Shown here: piece after piece, positions 1 to 6,564 of the stretch
How the letters are laid out: each line of letters opens with the position of its first letter
Position numbering within the stretch: the first letter of the stretch is position 1
Assembly: GCA_020433805.1 (NCBI GenBank)
Contig: JAGRBZ010000017.1
Span: 1 to 45,677 of the forward strand
DNA length: 45,677 nucleotides
Direction of reading: 5' to 3'
From: Anaerolineae bacterium
Lineage (GTDB): Bacteria; Chloroflexota; Anaerolineae; 4572-78; J111
Translations under genes and position numbers: made by a program
The notes under the pieces: model-generated
The model's database searches: none
Seen by the model: only the letters and a program-made list of their open reading frames with translations
What the model was told of the DNA's origin: nothing

Positions 1-116
1 TTATCAAGTCTGCCGGGTGGGGGTAAAGGGAGATAGGGAGATGAGGAGATTTGTAGGGTTAATCACCGCCTATACTGATATCAGAAAGAAATGAGAACTT
101 TTTGACAGAACAGCCG

Positions 117-303
117 GTAGGGGCGACGGCAACGTCAACGAAGCATACGTTCATGACAGGTTGCTCAATGACCTTGGCTCGCCCGTAGGGAACGGCTCGT
201 GGGGTGGTAATGGTAAGCTATATTCCCCGACTACGGGCTAGGCAATTGGATTGGCGCTTGCGCTTCCTCACTACCGTTCGGACCGATTGCCGTCGCCCCC
301 TAC
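117..303. repeat. Inverted-repeat element with GTAGGGGCGACGGCAA ends
   Basis: The left end GTAGGGGCGACGGCAA (117-132) reappears inverted at 287-303 with one extra C. The interior also has inverted pieces such as CTCGCCCGTAGGG and CTACGGGC. No ORF with a transposase signature lies inside, so this looks like a non-autonomous palindromic intergenic element of about 187 bp. Confidence 0.6.
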
Positions 304-356
304 GCTCCCAGGAAATCTCGACCATGCATTGCCAAGTTTGATAGGTATCAAACCGC

Positions 357-677
357 GAGTTTCATTAGGGTCAAACTGACACTCTCATTACTATGAAAGT
401 GTCAGTTTCATTATGGTTAAAGTGTGAGTCTTATACTAATGAAACCGTGAGTCTCATACCTATGTGGTGATCAAAGTCTACCTAATATCATGGTCAGCCT
501 TATTATAATCTCGCCATGACTTCATTACCTAGACTCGATCCACCTTATTAGGGTGAAACTTGGGGTTTCATTATGGTGAAACTGTGAGTCTTATAGTAGT
601 GAGAATGGGAGTCTTATTATGGTCAAAGTGTGAGTTTGATTACTATGTGAGTTTGAGTCTTAGTACGGTAAAACTTC
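357..677. repeat. 14 x 23-bp degenerate palindromic tandem array
   Basis: Fourteen consecutive units can be laid out: 357-379, 380-402, 403-425, 426-448, 449-471, 472-494, 495-517, 518-540, 541-562 (22 bp), 563-585, 586-608, 609-631, 632-654 and 655-677. My working consensus is GAGTCTTATTATGGTGAAAC followed by TGT. The better units are themselves dyads; at 565-582 the arms GTTTCA and TGAAAC flank a 6-bp spacer. Units 6-8 are the most degenerate. The sequence differs between units while period and dyad persist, as expected for a cluster of protein-binding sites rather than a young slippage repeat. Confidence 0.8.
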
Positions 678-746
678 AAGCCCTCACGACATTTTTCCTC
701 TCAAACTTTTTGCGGCAAGTTGGTTATTATTTGTTACACACCCGGC

Positions 747-776
747 TTGTTTCAAATCCGCTAGCTATGTTATAAT
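747..776 (+). promoter_or_regulatory. Candidate sigma70-type promoter
   Basis: TTGTTT (747-752) and a perfect TATAAT (771-776) are separated by 18 bp and lie 150 bp upstream of the zinc-ribbon gene at 927. The -35 box is weak, so this is a moderate call. Confidence 0.4.
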
Positions 777-782
777 TCAATC

Positions 783-799
783 GTTAACTATTGTTAACA
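783..799. promoter_or_regulatory. TTAAC direct repeats, 10-bp period
   Basis: GTTAAC-TATT-GTTAAC gives two TTAAC words 10 bp apart just downstream of the candidate -10 box. The same spacing recurs three times upstream of pssA (36196-36220). It resembles the direct-repeat layout of Pho-box type sites, but no regulator is identifiable here. Confidence 0.35.
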
Positions 800-926
800 A
801 TCCTTGACCATTATGACCAATCCATAAAAAACGTTTTCCCTACCCATAGTTTTTCGAGAAAGCAAACTGTCTCAATTTAATCCTCAAAAGCAGTTACAAT
901 TTCAAATTCTATAAGGAGTATCGATT

Positions 927-1229
927 ATGCATAATTTGGAAGAGCATCACATGCAACTGGACAAAGTTCATCCGTCTGGAGTGGAAGAATGGTTCTGTCC
1001 AACATGCGGACGACGATTTTTGCTAACGTGGCCACCGGATTATGAAAAAGTTATCCTTAATGCCGGGGATGAACTGGCTATTCATAATGGCAGCAAAGGC
1101 GGGGTTCGTATGCATCGTCCTGAGATGCGCGAGGTTGAGGAGCCGGTTTTGTCGGAAGATGTGCGGCGCGAATTAGAGCTGTTGCTGGAAGAAATTGATA
1201 TTGACAACCAATTAGGCCCAATTGATTAA
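927..1229 (+). CDS. Small zinc-ribbon-like protein
   Basis: This 100-residue acidic protein has one CPTC knuckle (Cys24, Cys27) in the context WFCPTCGRR, then a segment PPDYEKVILNAGD, and a C-terminal acidic helix ending in LLLEEIDID. The start is supported by AAGGAG at 913-918, nine bases before the ATG. The gene at 23134-23478 encodes a protein with the same order of elements (CPTCG, P-x-YLKVI-x-PG, C-terminal ELLKDVDM), so the two look like divergent paralogues. With only two cysteines, metal binding would need a dimer or other ligands. There is no membrane segment. Function is unknown. A regulatory or adaptor role is possible but not shown. Confidence 0.75.
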   Translation: MHNLEEHHMQLDKVHPSGVEEWFCPTCGRRFLLTWPPDYEKVILNAGDELAIHNGSKGGVRMHRPEMREVEEPVLSEDVRRELELLLEEIDIDNQLGPID

Positions 1230-1251
1230 CAATATGAGTTACGCAGCTAGC

Positions 1252-1347
1252 ATGTCATTTCGAGGAGCAACGACGAGAAATCCCTGACAAAACGCTTTGC
1301 AAGCCGATGCTATAGGGATTTCTCCGCCTTTGGCTACGAAATGACAT
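1252..1347. repeat. Palindromic element, ATGTCATTTCGA family, copy 1
   Basis: ATGTCATTTCGAGG at the left and TACGAAATGACAT at the right form terminal inverted repeats. Inner arms GAGAAATCCC and GGGATTTCTC add a second stem. The 96-bp element has no ORF. A second copy with the same outer and inner arms lies at 21436-21530. Confidence 0.8.
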
Positions 1348-1445
1348 ATATGGGTGTCAAGTGCGTAACGCCTATAACAATACAGTTTTTAGCCTTGGTT
1401 GGACTAATTGAGAAAACGGGCGAGACGATACCGTCAAAAGCAAAA

Positions 1446-1478
1446 AGTCTCGACGGTGCAGCGTGCACCGCCGAGACT
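1446..1478 (-). terminator. Intrinsic terminator for the 1511-1972 gene
   Basis: A 15-bp stem with one mismatch (AGTCTCGACGGTGCA against TGCACCGCCGAGACT) and a 3-base loop is followed on the minus strand by TTTTTGCTTTT. It lies 33 bases beyond the stop codon. Confidence 0.85.
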
Positions 1479-1510
1479 AGCGAGTTAGGAAAGAACGTTT
1501 AAGGTTACGA

Positions 1511-1972
1511 TTAGGTACCTTGTTTGTCAGACTCGTAGAACTGAACCAGCGGCAGTTCGCAGAAGCCTGCCATCGGGCCGGGCTTGTCGCAAGGTGTGCG
1601 GTAGGTTAAGGCCGCAACGAGTTTGTAAGGTGTCGTGCAGTGCTCAGGCTTGATAAAGCCGCCCTTTACTTCAATTTCGTACTGGTAGTGACCATCGCCA
1701 CACGGATCCAGCGGAACACGGATCTCGCCGTAAGGGAAAGCTACTTCCGGACCAGGGCCGACCGATTCCATAAACAGGTGGAGGCACCAGGTGCCACAGA
1801 TACAATCGGTTAAGGCACCTTCAAGGTACCACTCGACGTTGACGGACCAATCTTTATCGGCTCGGATAATGTAATTGGTTGGCTTGCCGCCTTCTAAGAT
1901 CTGAGCCGTGATGCCACCCTTCAGGGGCGGGTCTACGGGAGTGGTAACCTCAAAATAGTGTTTGTCAGACAT
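1511..1972 (-). CDS. Cysteine-rich conserved-looking hypothetical protein
   Basis: This protein of 153 residues has no signal peptide or membrane segment and seven cysteines (57, 59, 63, 91, 112, 128, 138), including a C-x-C-x3-C cluster. Short alternating hydrophobic stretches such as YQYEIEVKGGFI and YKLVAALTYR suggest a mainly beta fold. The start has a strong AAGGAG at 1980-1985 on the minus strand, and an intrinsic terminator follows the stop, so it is a single-gene transcript. I do not recognise the family. The C-x-C cluster could bind metal or form disulfides, but nothing in the context decides between these. Confidence 0.75.
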   Translation of the reverse strand: MSDKHYFEVTTPVDPPLKGGITAQILEGGKPTNYIIRADKDWSVNVEWYLEGALTDCICGTWCLHLFMESVGPGPEVAFPYGEIRVPLDPCGDGHYQYEIEVKGGFIKPEHCTTPYKLVAALTYRTPCDKPGPMAGFCELPLVQFYESDKQGT

Positions 1973-2150
1973 TGTAAGTCTCCTTTTTGTGATGATACGC
2001 TCAATGTTTGTTTTGGATTGTCACAGCTTCCGGTTAGCCGCAACACCCTAAGTGACGTTCTCGAGAACCACCGTCAATTTGACCACAGTCTACCAGCCCT
2101 CACTCAAAAGAGACTCAGTTTTGGCTCAAAAAATCTCCAAATTTATTGGG

Positions 2151-2277
2151 TTTTAGAAATTAATCGGGGAGTCACAAAGCTTTGTGGTTTTAGAAATTAA
2201 TCAAGGAATCACAAAGCTAGCTTTGTGACTCCGGTACTTACCCGATTAATTTGTTGATTTACAAAGCTTTGTAACTC
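2151..2277. repeat. Direct and inverted copies of a CACAAAGCTTTGTG unit
   Basis: Two direct copies start TTTTAGAAATTAATC (2151 and 2188). Each carries a palindrome: CACAAAGCTTTGTG, then the perfect 20-mer TCACAAAGCTAGCTTTGTGA at 2209-2228. A third, ACAAAGCTTTGT, sits within an inverted copy that includes GATTAAT and ends AACTCCGG. A related GGAGC-CAAAG/CTTTG-GCTCC stem ends the hypF gene at 20866-20921. Confidence 0.7.
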
Positions 2278-2326
2278 CGGTATGCAGCCATCCGGCCTAT
2301 CGCAACCGAATGAATTCGGTCGCTGA

Positions 2327-2351
2327 TAAAAAAAACCTGTTGAAACAGGTT
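2327..2351 (-). terminator. Intrinsic terminator of the M23 peptidase gene
   Basis: On the minus strand AACCTGTT-TC-AACAGGTT is followed by a run of T. It lies about 140 bases after the stop codon at 2493. Confidence 0.75.
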
Positions 2352-2492
2352 ATTGAGTTTGCCCTTAACGTGTTTTCAACACGTTTCTTCTATCAGCTTG
2401 ATTTTTTTGATTCTGAAATTGATATTGAGGTACCGACTGAACTAAGTAAGTTGTTAATTTCGATGGCTATTAGCATCCAAGAGGGAGGAAGC

Positions 2493-3551
2493 TTATTGGG
2501 GAACACCTGGTAAATAAATGAGGGGATCGACGGGCTGGCCATCGATATGAAGTTCAAAATGAACGTGCGGGCCAACGTCATGTCCGGTGCTGCCTACCTC
2601 GCCAATGGCAGTACCCCGGCTAACGGTGGTGCCGGTCTCAACGGCTGCCGCTCTAAGGTGGCTGTACCAGGTTTGGCGGCCGTTATTGTGATCTATGATG
2701 ACTCCGTAGCCTAAACCGTCCTGGGCTTGATCGGCAAAAGTGATGATGCCATCATCGGCGGCATAAACAGGGCTGCCATACGGTGCGCCGATGTCGATGG
2801 CCGGGTGGTTGTCGCTAAAGTTGCCCTGAATAGTCCCCGCAACCGGCCAGGCAACAGGAAAATCCAGGGAAGGGGCCGGCGGTGGTAAATTAACATCTTT
2901 GCGACCAAACGGTACAATCACGCCTTCAACCTTATCAAGCTCATACGGCGGAAAAAGAGCATTAGGCGGATAGTCGACAATATCTTGCGGCGCAACGCCG
3001 TATTGCTCGGCAATTGACTCGACAGTGTCTCCGGGTTGGGTGATATGATAAGCCCCTTGAACCGGCAAAATACGCAGTTCCGCTCCCACGGAAAGTATAT
3101 CGGGATTTTGCTCCAACTCCGGATTTGACCAGCGTAATGTATCCAGATCTAACGCAAATTGATTGGCGATGCCCCATAACGAATCGCCCGATTCGACCGT
3201 GTAGATTTCGATGGATGTTCGTCCGGCGATATTAGGCCAGGGGATAGGATCCTTGCCGGTAGCGTTGTAGAGATTGGCCGTATAGGCAGTGCTTTGAGGG
3301 TTTTCGATCACATTGGAGTCGACCATGACCACGGCATCAGATTGGGGCTGGGGATTGATAATCGGCACTTCAGGCAGCGGAACCGGCAGATGAGGCAGCG
3401 CCGCCTCCCGAACCTCAATTAGAACGTGCTCGGGACGCCAACCGCGCTGCCATGCGGCCAAGCCGCTAAGGAGTACTGCAATCACAATAAGGAGAAAGAG
3501 GCGAACCCGTCTCATAGGGCGACGCGGTCCAAAGCGCAAATTTAATGACAT
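2493..3551 (-). CDS. LysM/M23 membrane-anchored murein endopeptidase
   Basis: This is a cell-wall peptidase of the lysostaphin/NlpD type acting outside the membrane. The 352 residues begin with a basic stretch and one membrane segment (about 17-33). Two LysM modules follow (about 116-162 and 168-214; the first has YTVESGDSLWGIA). The M23 domain spans about 232-345, with zinc ligands visible as H249-x3-D253 and H329-V-H331, and the catalytic-site histidine H298 in YSHL. All hallmark residues are present, so activity is expected. The ATG is preceded by GGGAAGGAA. Likely role: peptidoglycan remodelling at growth or division. The exact cross-link cut cannot be read from sequence. Confidence 0.92.
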   Translation of the reverse strand: MSLNLRFGPRRPMRRVRLFLLIVIAVLLSGLAAWQRGWRPEHVLIEVREAALPHLPVPLPEVPIINPQPQSDAVVMVDSNVIENPQSTAYTANLYNATGKDPIPWPNIAGRTSIEIYTVESGDSLWGIANQFALDLDTLRWSNPELEQNPDILSVGAELRILPVQGAYHITQPGDTVESIAEQYGVAPQDIVDYPPNALFPPYELDKVEGVIVPFGRKDVNLPPPAPSLDFPVAWPVAGTIQGNFSDNHPAIDIGAPYGSPVYAADDGIITFADQAQDGLGYGVIIDHNNGRQTWYSHLRAAAVETGTTVSRGTAIGEVGSTGHDVGPHVHFELHIDGQPVDPLIYLPGVPQ

Positions 3552-3685
3552 GTATTCCTTCCCGTAACGTCACAGGCATTATAACATTACCAGGTAGAGA
3601 TGTAAAAAGCCGTCACAAATCCATTGGCTAAGCCTCATCGTTTTAGGGGTTAATCAATGCAGAGCGTGAATTTAAACGCAATCGT

Positions 3686-3713
3686 TTGCCAGTGTGGTTC
3701 AAACGGTTATAAT
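3686..3713 (+). promoter_or_regulatory. Candidate promoter of the lipoprotein cluster
   Basis: TTGCCA (3686-3691) and TATAAT (3708-3713) are 16 bp apart and 38 bases upstream of the ATG at 3751. This fits a primary-sigma promoter for the first lipoprotein gene and its close follower. Confidence 0.55.
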
Positions 3714-3750
3714 TAGCCTCTTGAAGTCAGATAAGGAAGGAATTTTATTT

Positions 3751-4524
3751 ATGGGAACTTCACGTCATCAGTTACTTGCGGCGTTAATTTTGTTCGCCCT
3801 CGTAACGATTAATTGTACAGCGGCTCAGTCAGTGGCTGAGCGCGTTAGAGCGCGCAGTGACATGCTTATCGCTCGCTTTAGCCCTGAGGAACCAACGCCC
3901 GATCGTCCAATCCCAACCCCCCGACCAACCTTTACGCCTACGCCAGACTTTACCGACACGCCAACGATCACACCGACCCCAACATTAACACCTATTCCAA
4001 CAGAAACGCCTACGCCTGTCCCGACAGACACGCCGGAACCGACCGACACACCGGAACCGACGGATACGTCGACCCCGGCTCCGATCCCGCCGACCTCAAC
4101 CCCTGCCCCACCAACGGATACGCCGGAACCGGCTCCGACAGCCACGCCGGATTTTCCCTTTAAGATTAGAGAACAGGGTAATCGGGAATTTCAAAAAACC
4201 AATGTCAACTTTGTATCGAGTATTATTTCTGTGACTGATCCCAACGGTACACCCATTGGCGGTTATAAAGTTGTGGGTAATAGCACGGCCGGGCATACGT
4301 ATGAAAGTGCCGAGTCGTCTTGGCGGTTTGACGCGCTTAATGGGTTAGAGGGATATGTTAAGCAAGGGAACATCAAATTTGAACCCCCCGGCGGCTATAA
4401 TGACGCAACTTGGACAATTTTCCTGGTGGATAGTGCCGGGTCGCAGGTCTCGGCTCCTATCTCTTTAACGTATTCTAGCGATCCGAATCAGAAAGCCTGG
4501 GATTTTATCTGGTGGGCGCAGTAG
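3751..4524 (+). CDS. Thr/Pro-linker surface lipoprotein (family copy 1)
   Basis: The open frame reaches upstream to 3694, but the ATG at 3751 has AAGGAAGG at 3733-3740 and puts a signal sequence at the N-terminus, so I use it (257 residues). The lipobox-like VTINC gives Cys22, with Asn before Cys being atypical. A linker of TPTP, TDTPEP and TPAP repeats covers about 50-135 and would span the envelope. The C-terminal domain (about 140-257) starts FPFKIRE and looks like a beta-sandwich. Related domains follow in the next two genes and, more distantly, at 15264. Function of the domain is unknown; ligand binding or scaffolding at the surface is the simplest guess. Confidence 0.8.
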   Translation: MGTSRHQLLAALILFALVTINCTAAQSVAERVRARSDMLIARFSPEEPTPDRPIPTPRPTFTPTPDFTDTPTITPTPTLTPIPTETPTPVPTDTPEPTDTPEPTDTSTPAPIPPTSTPAPPTDTPEPAPTATPDFPFKIREQGNREFQKTNVNFVSSIISVTDPNGTPIGGYKVVGNSTAGHTYESAESSWRFDALNGLEGYVKQGNIKFEPPGGYNDATWTIFLVDSAGSQVSAPISLTYSSDPNQKAWDFIWWAQ

Positions 4525-4539
4525 GAGTTCGTTTTCCTC

Positions 4540-5301
4540 ATGGGAAAATCATTGCATAATATGCGGTCAACATCGATCTTTATATGGATAGCCATAGCGG
4601 GCGTGGTTTTAAATATGGGGTGTTCCTTAGGAGCCTTAGTGGTTCAGGCTCCAACGGCAACACCCACCCGCTACAAAACACCACAGGCCACCTATACGTT
4701 TACGCCCAACTGGACGGCGACATTTACGCCCAGTGCAACACCAACCGAAACGCCGACGCCAACATTAACTTCTACGCCAACTCCCACCCCGACAGAGAAT
4801 CCGGAAGGTGAAGAAGAAGAGGTAGCCCAGGCTGAAGCTCCGCCACCACCGCCTCCGGCCCCACCGGTTGAAGAGGCTCCCCCACCGCCGGAAGAACCGG
4901 CTGCTACGCCCGAACCTGAATTTCCCTTTCAGGTTAACTATTTCATTCACGACACCGGCTCGCCCGGTGAAACGCGAATGACAGCCTGGGTTCGGCGTGA
5001 TTTCAAGCCCGGTATCTTCAAAACCTTGGAAGGCTTTCAGGTAAAAGCGCTTGCCCCCGACGGTAATGCTTACCTAAGCGAAATCTCTGGAGCAGGAGCC
5101 GGTGACAGCACGGTGAAAGGCACCGGTGATAATCACAATATGAACACCAAACTAGAGTTTCGGCCCTATACGCCTGGCCCGTACGTGATAACCCTTGTTG
5201 AGGGAGGGATTCAAGTCTCTCCGGAAATCGAGATTACATTGGGTGAAGATCCCATGCAATATGTTCATTTTGATTTTTTTGAACAAGCCCCTCCTGAGTG
5301 A
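4540..5301 (+). CDS. Thr/Pro-linker surface lipoprotein (family copy 2)
   Basis: This 253-residue lipoprotein starts 15 bases after the previous stop, with AGGAG overlapping that stop codon, so the two are probably co-transcribed. VLNMGC gives a good lipobox with Cys28. A TPTATPT and PPPPPAPP linker (about 38-135) leads to a C-terminal domain from FPFQVNYF onward, alignable by eye with that of the upstream gene: a hydrophobic strand, a core around GFQVKALAPDG, and a final strand PYVITLVEGG. An ATG at residue 8 is an alternative start. No enzyme motif is visible. It is probably an envelope protein of the same unknown role. Confidence 0.8.
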   Translation: MGKSLHNMRSTSIFIWIAIAGVVLNMGCSLGALVVQAPTATPTRYKTPQATYTFTPNWTATFTPSATPTETPTPTLTSTPTPTPTENPEGEEEEVAQAEAPPPPPPAPPVEEAPPPPEEPAATPEPEFPFQVNYFIHDTGSPGETRMTAWVRRDFKPGIFKTLEGFQVKALAPDGNAYLSEISGAGAGDSTVKGTGDNHNMNTKLEFRPYTPGPYVITLVEGGIQVSPEIEITLGEDPMQYVHFDFFEQAPPE

Positions 5302-5303
5302 AC

Positions 5304-5331
5304 TTGAATTTTAATCTGACCGCATTATACT
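5304..5331 (+). promoter_or_regulatory. Candidate promoter for the SH3 lipoprotein gene
   Basis: TTGAAT (5304-5309) and TATACT (5326-5331) are spaced by 16 bp, 43 bases upstream of the ATG at 5375. Confidence 0.5.
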
Positions 5332-5374
5332 TATGATTGTTGATATAGTCTTGCAGTAAGTTTGGAGACGCAAA

Positions 5375-6463
5375 ATGGGAACATTGAGTAACAAACGCTC
5401 TATCGTAGTTTTTGCACTGCCGATAACCCTGGCTTTAGTATCACTCGGCTGTGGCTTATCGAGTGTGTTGGGTGGCGGCAGCAGCGCCGCCATAGAACCC
5501 ACGGCGACCCGTACGCCTATGCCAACCTTTACCCCAACTGCTGTCAGTGTGGCCGCCGTTTTAGACCCGGCCGCCGCGCAGGATGGTGCAGCTCCGGCCA
5601 GCCAACCTGTCGCAGCACCGCCAGTTGACGAGGCCGTTGTAGAGGAAGCGCCAACTGAAGTACCTACAGCGGTTGTGCCGACCGCAGCCCCAGACCCAAC
5701 CGATACGCCCAATCCCGAAGCCCGAGCCACGATTTTGCAAAACATGAACATTCGGGGCGGCCCAGGTACCGGTTATCCGGTTGTTGGAGCAGGAACCGTT
5801 GGGCAAAGCTCTAAAATTGTGGGTCGCAATAGCGACAACTCTTGGGTTCAGGTTGAATATCCCGGCTCTAGCAACGGCACCGGCTGGGTTTACAGCGACC
5901 TGGTTCAAATCGATGGCGATCCCAACATTGTCGGTGTTGTGCAGGTCGCTCCGCCGCCGGCTCCTACGGCTGCCCCTGAGCCAACCTCACCGCCCGAACC
6001 GGAAGCTCCGCCGCCACCGCCCGAGCCGGAGTATCAGTTTACGCCAACCGGTTGGCACGCTTCACATAACGCCGCTATTGTTCACTTTAAAGGACGGATT
6101 AGAGACGAAGGGGGCAATTTGGTTAACGGCTACAGCGTTCTGGTTGATAACTGGTCGTGGAGCGTTATTTCTCACCCCACCGGGGCAAGCCACCACTACC
6201 CGGAAAAAGGTGATGGCGAATGGGACGTCGTTATCCCCAACAAGAACCTTGGGGATGGTGTCGGCTGGTGGTGGTTAACCGTAGTTCGCTACGAATGCCC
6301 CGATTTCTTGTCTCGGTTCGACGCACAATGTTCGCAGTTCACCCGCCTGTCGGAAGATGTGAAAATTATGGTCAACTGGCCTGATGAAACGATTATCAAC
6401 GCCGATTGGATTTGCCATTGGGATTGCAATAAGGGTCTTTATGTCGACGGATTTAAACGCTAG
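5375..6463 (+). CDS. SH3-domain lipoprotein of the same family (copy 3)
   Basis: This 362-residue lipoprotein has the lipobox LVSLGC (Cys26), an acidic/Pro linker, and a bacterial SH3 domain at about 115-175 seen as MNIRGGPGTGYPVVG and SWVQVEY followed by GWVYSDLV. A second Pro-rich linker precedes a C-terminal beta domain of the same general type as in the two genes upstream, here with GGNLVNGYSVLVDNW and four cysteines. SH3b modules usually bind peptidoglycan or peptides, so this copy may be tied to the wall as well as to the membrane. GGAG at 5364-5367 supports the start. A hairpin at 6481-6526 follows the stop, suggesting the cluster ends here. Confidence 0.85.
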   Translation: MGTLSNKRSIVVFALPITLALVSLGCGLSSVLGGGSSAAIEPTATRTPMPTFTPTAVSVAAVLDPAAAQDGAAPASQPVAAPPVDEAVVEEAPTEVPTAVVPTAAPDPTDTPNPEARATILQNMNIRGGPGTGYPVVGAGTVGQSSKIVGRNSDNSWVQVEYPGSSNGTGWVYSDLVQIDGDPNIVGVVQVAPPPAPTAAPEPTSPPEPEAPPPPPEPEYQFTPTGWHASHNAAIVHFKGRIRDEGGNLVNGYSVLVDNWSWSVISHPTGASHHYPEKGDGEWDVVIPNKNLGDGVGWWWLTVVRYECPDFLSRFDAQCSQFTRLSEDVKIMVNWPDETIINADWICHWDCNKGLYVDGFKR

Positions 6464-6480
6464 TTTATCAATTTAAATGA

Positions 6481-6526
6481 AGACCTGTCGGGTTTCTAAA
6501 CGAGGATGGCAAAACCTGGCAGGTCT
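6481..6526 (+). terminator. Probable terminator of the lipoprotein cluster
   Basis: AGACCTGTCGGGTTT and AAACCTGGCAGGTCT form a 15-bp stem with two imperfect pairs, followed by CATTTGTTTATTG. The tail is only moderately T-rich, so it could also be a dispersed palindrome. Confidence 0.6.
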
Positions 6527-6564
6527 CATTTGTTTATTGTTCCCTAGAAGTTTTAGAGATACAG

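Larger units (their letters stand above)
1..926. other. Gene-free leader region
   Basis: I see no credible gene in these 926 bases. They hold an imperfect inverted-repeat element (117-303), a tandem array of 23-bp palindromic units (357-677), a candidate promoter and a pair of TTAAC repeats just ahead of the first gene. An open frame at 560-775 runs through the array, but the 23-bp period is not a multiple of three, so it is unlikely to be coding. Confidence 0.75.
1973..2492. other. Intergenic region with AAAGCTTT palindromes
   Basis: No convincing gene is present. The stretch separates two minus-strand genes and holds the palindrome cluster at 2151-2277 and the terminator of the M23 peptidase gene. 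The open frame at 2310-2513 runs through that terminator and overlaps the peptidase gene, so I discount it. Confidence 0.6.

Noticed and set aside
117..303. Insertion sequence
   Set aside because: Too short and without any transposase frame; kept only as a palindromic repeat.
357..677. CRISPR-like array
   Set aside because: Units are contiguous with no unique spacers, and sequence varies along the whole unit. No cas gene is near.
560..775. 71-residue ORF on the plus strand
   Set aside because: It is read through the 23-bp array, which is out of step with codons, and has no ribosome site.
2310..2513. 67-residue ORF on the plus strand
   Set aside because: It overlaps the M23 peptidase terminator and the end of that gene, and has no ribosome site.
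3825..4145. Gly/Val-rich ORF on the minus strand
   Set aside because: It is the complement of the Thr/Pro linker of the lipoprotein gene. The same applies to similar frames at 5311-5751 and 15245-15718.
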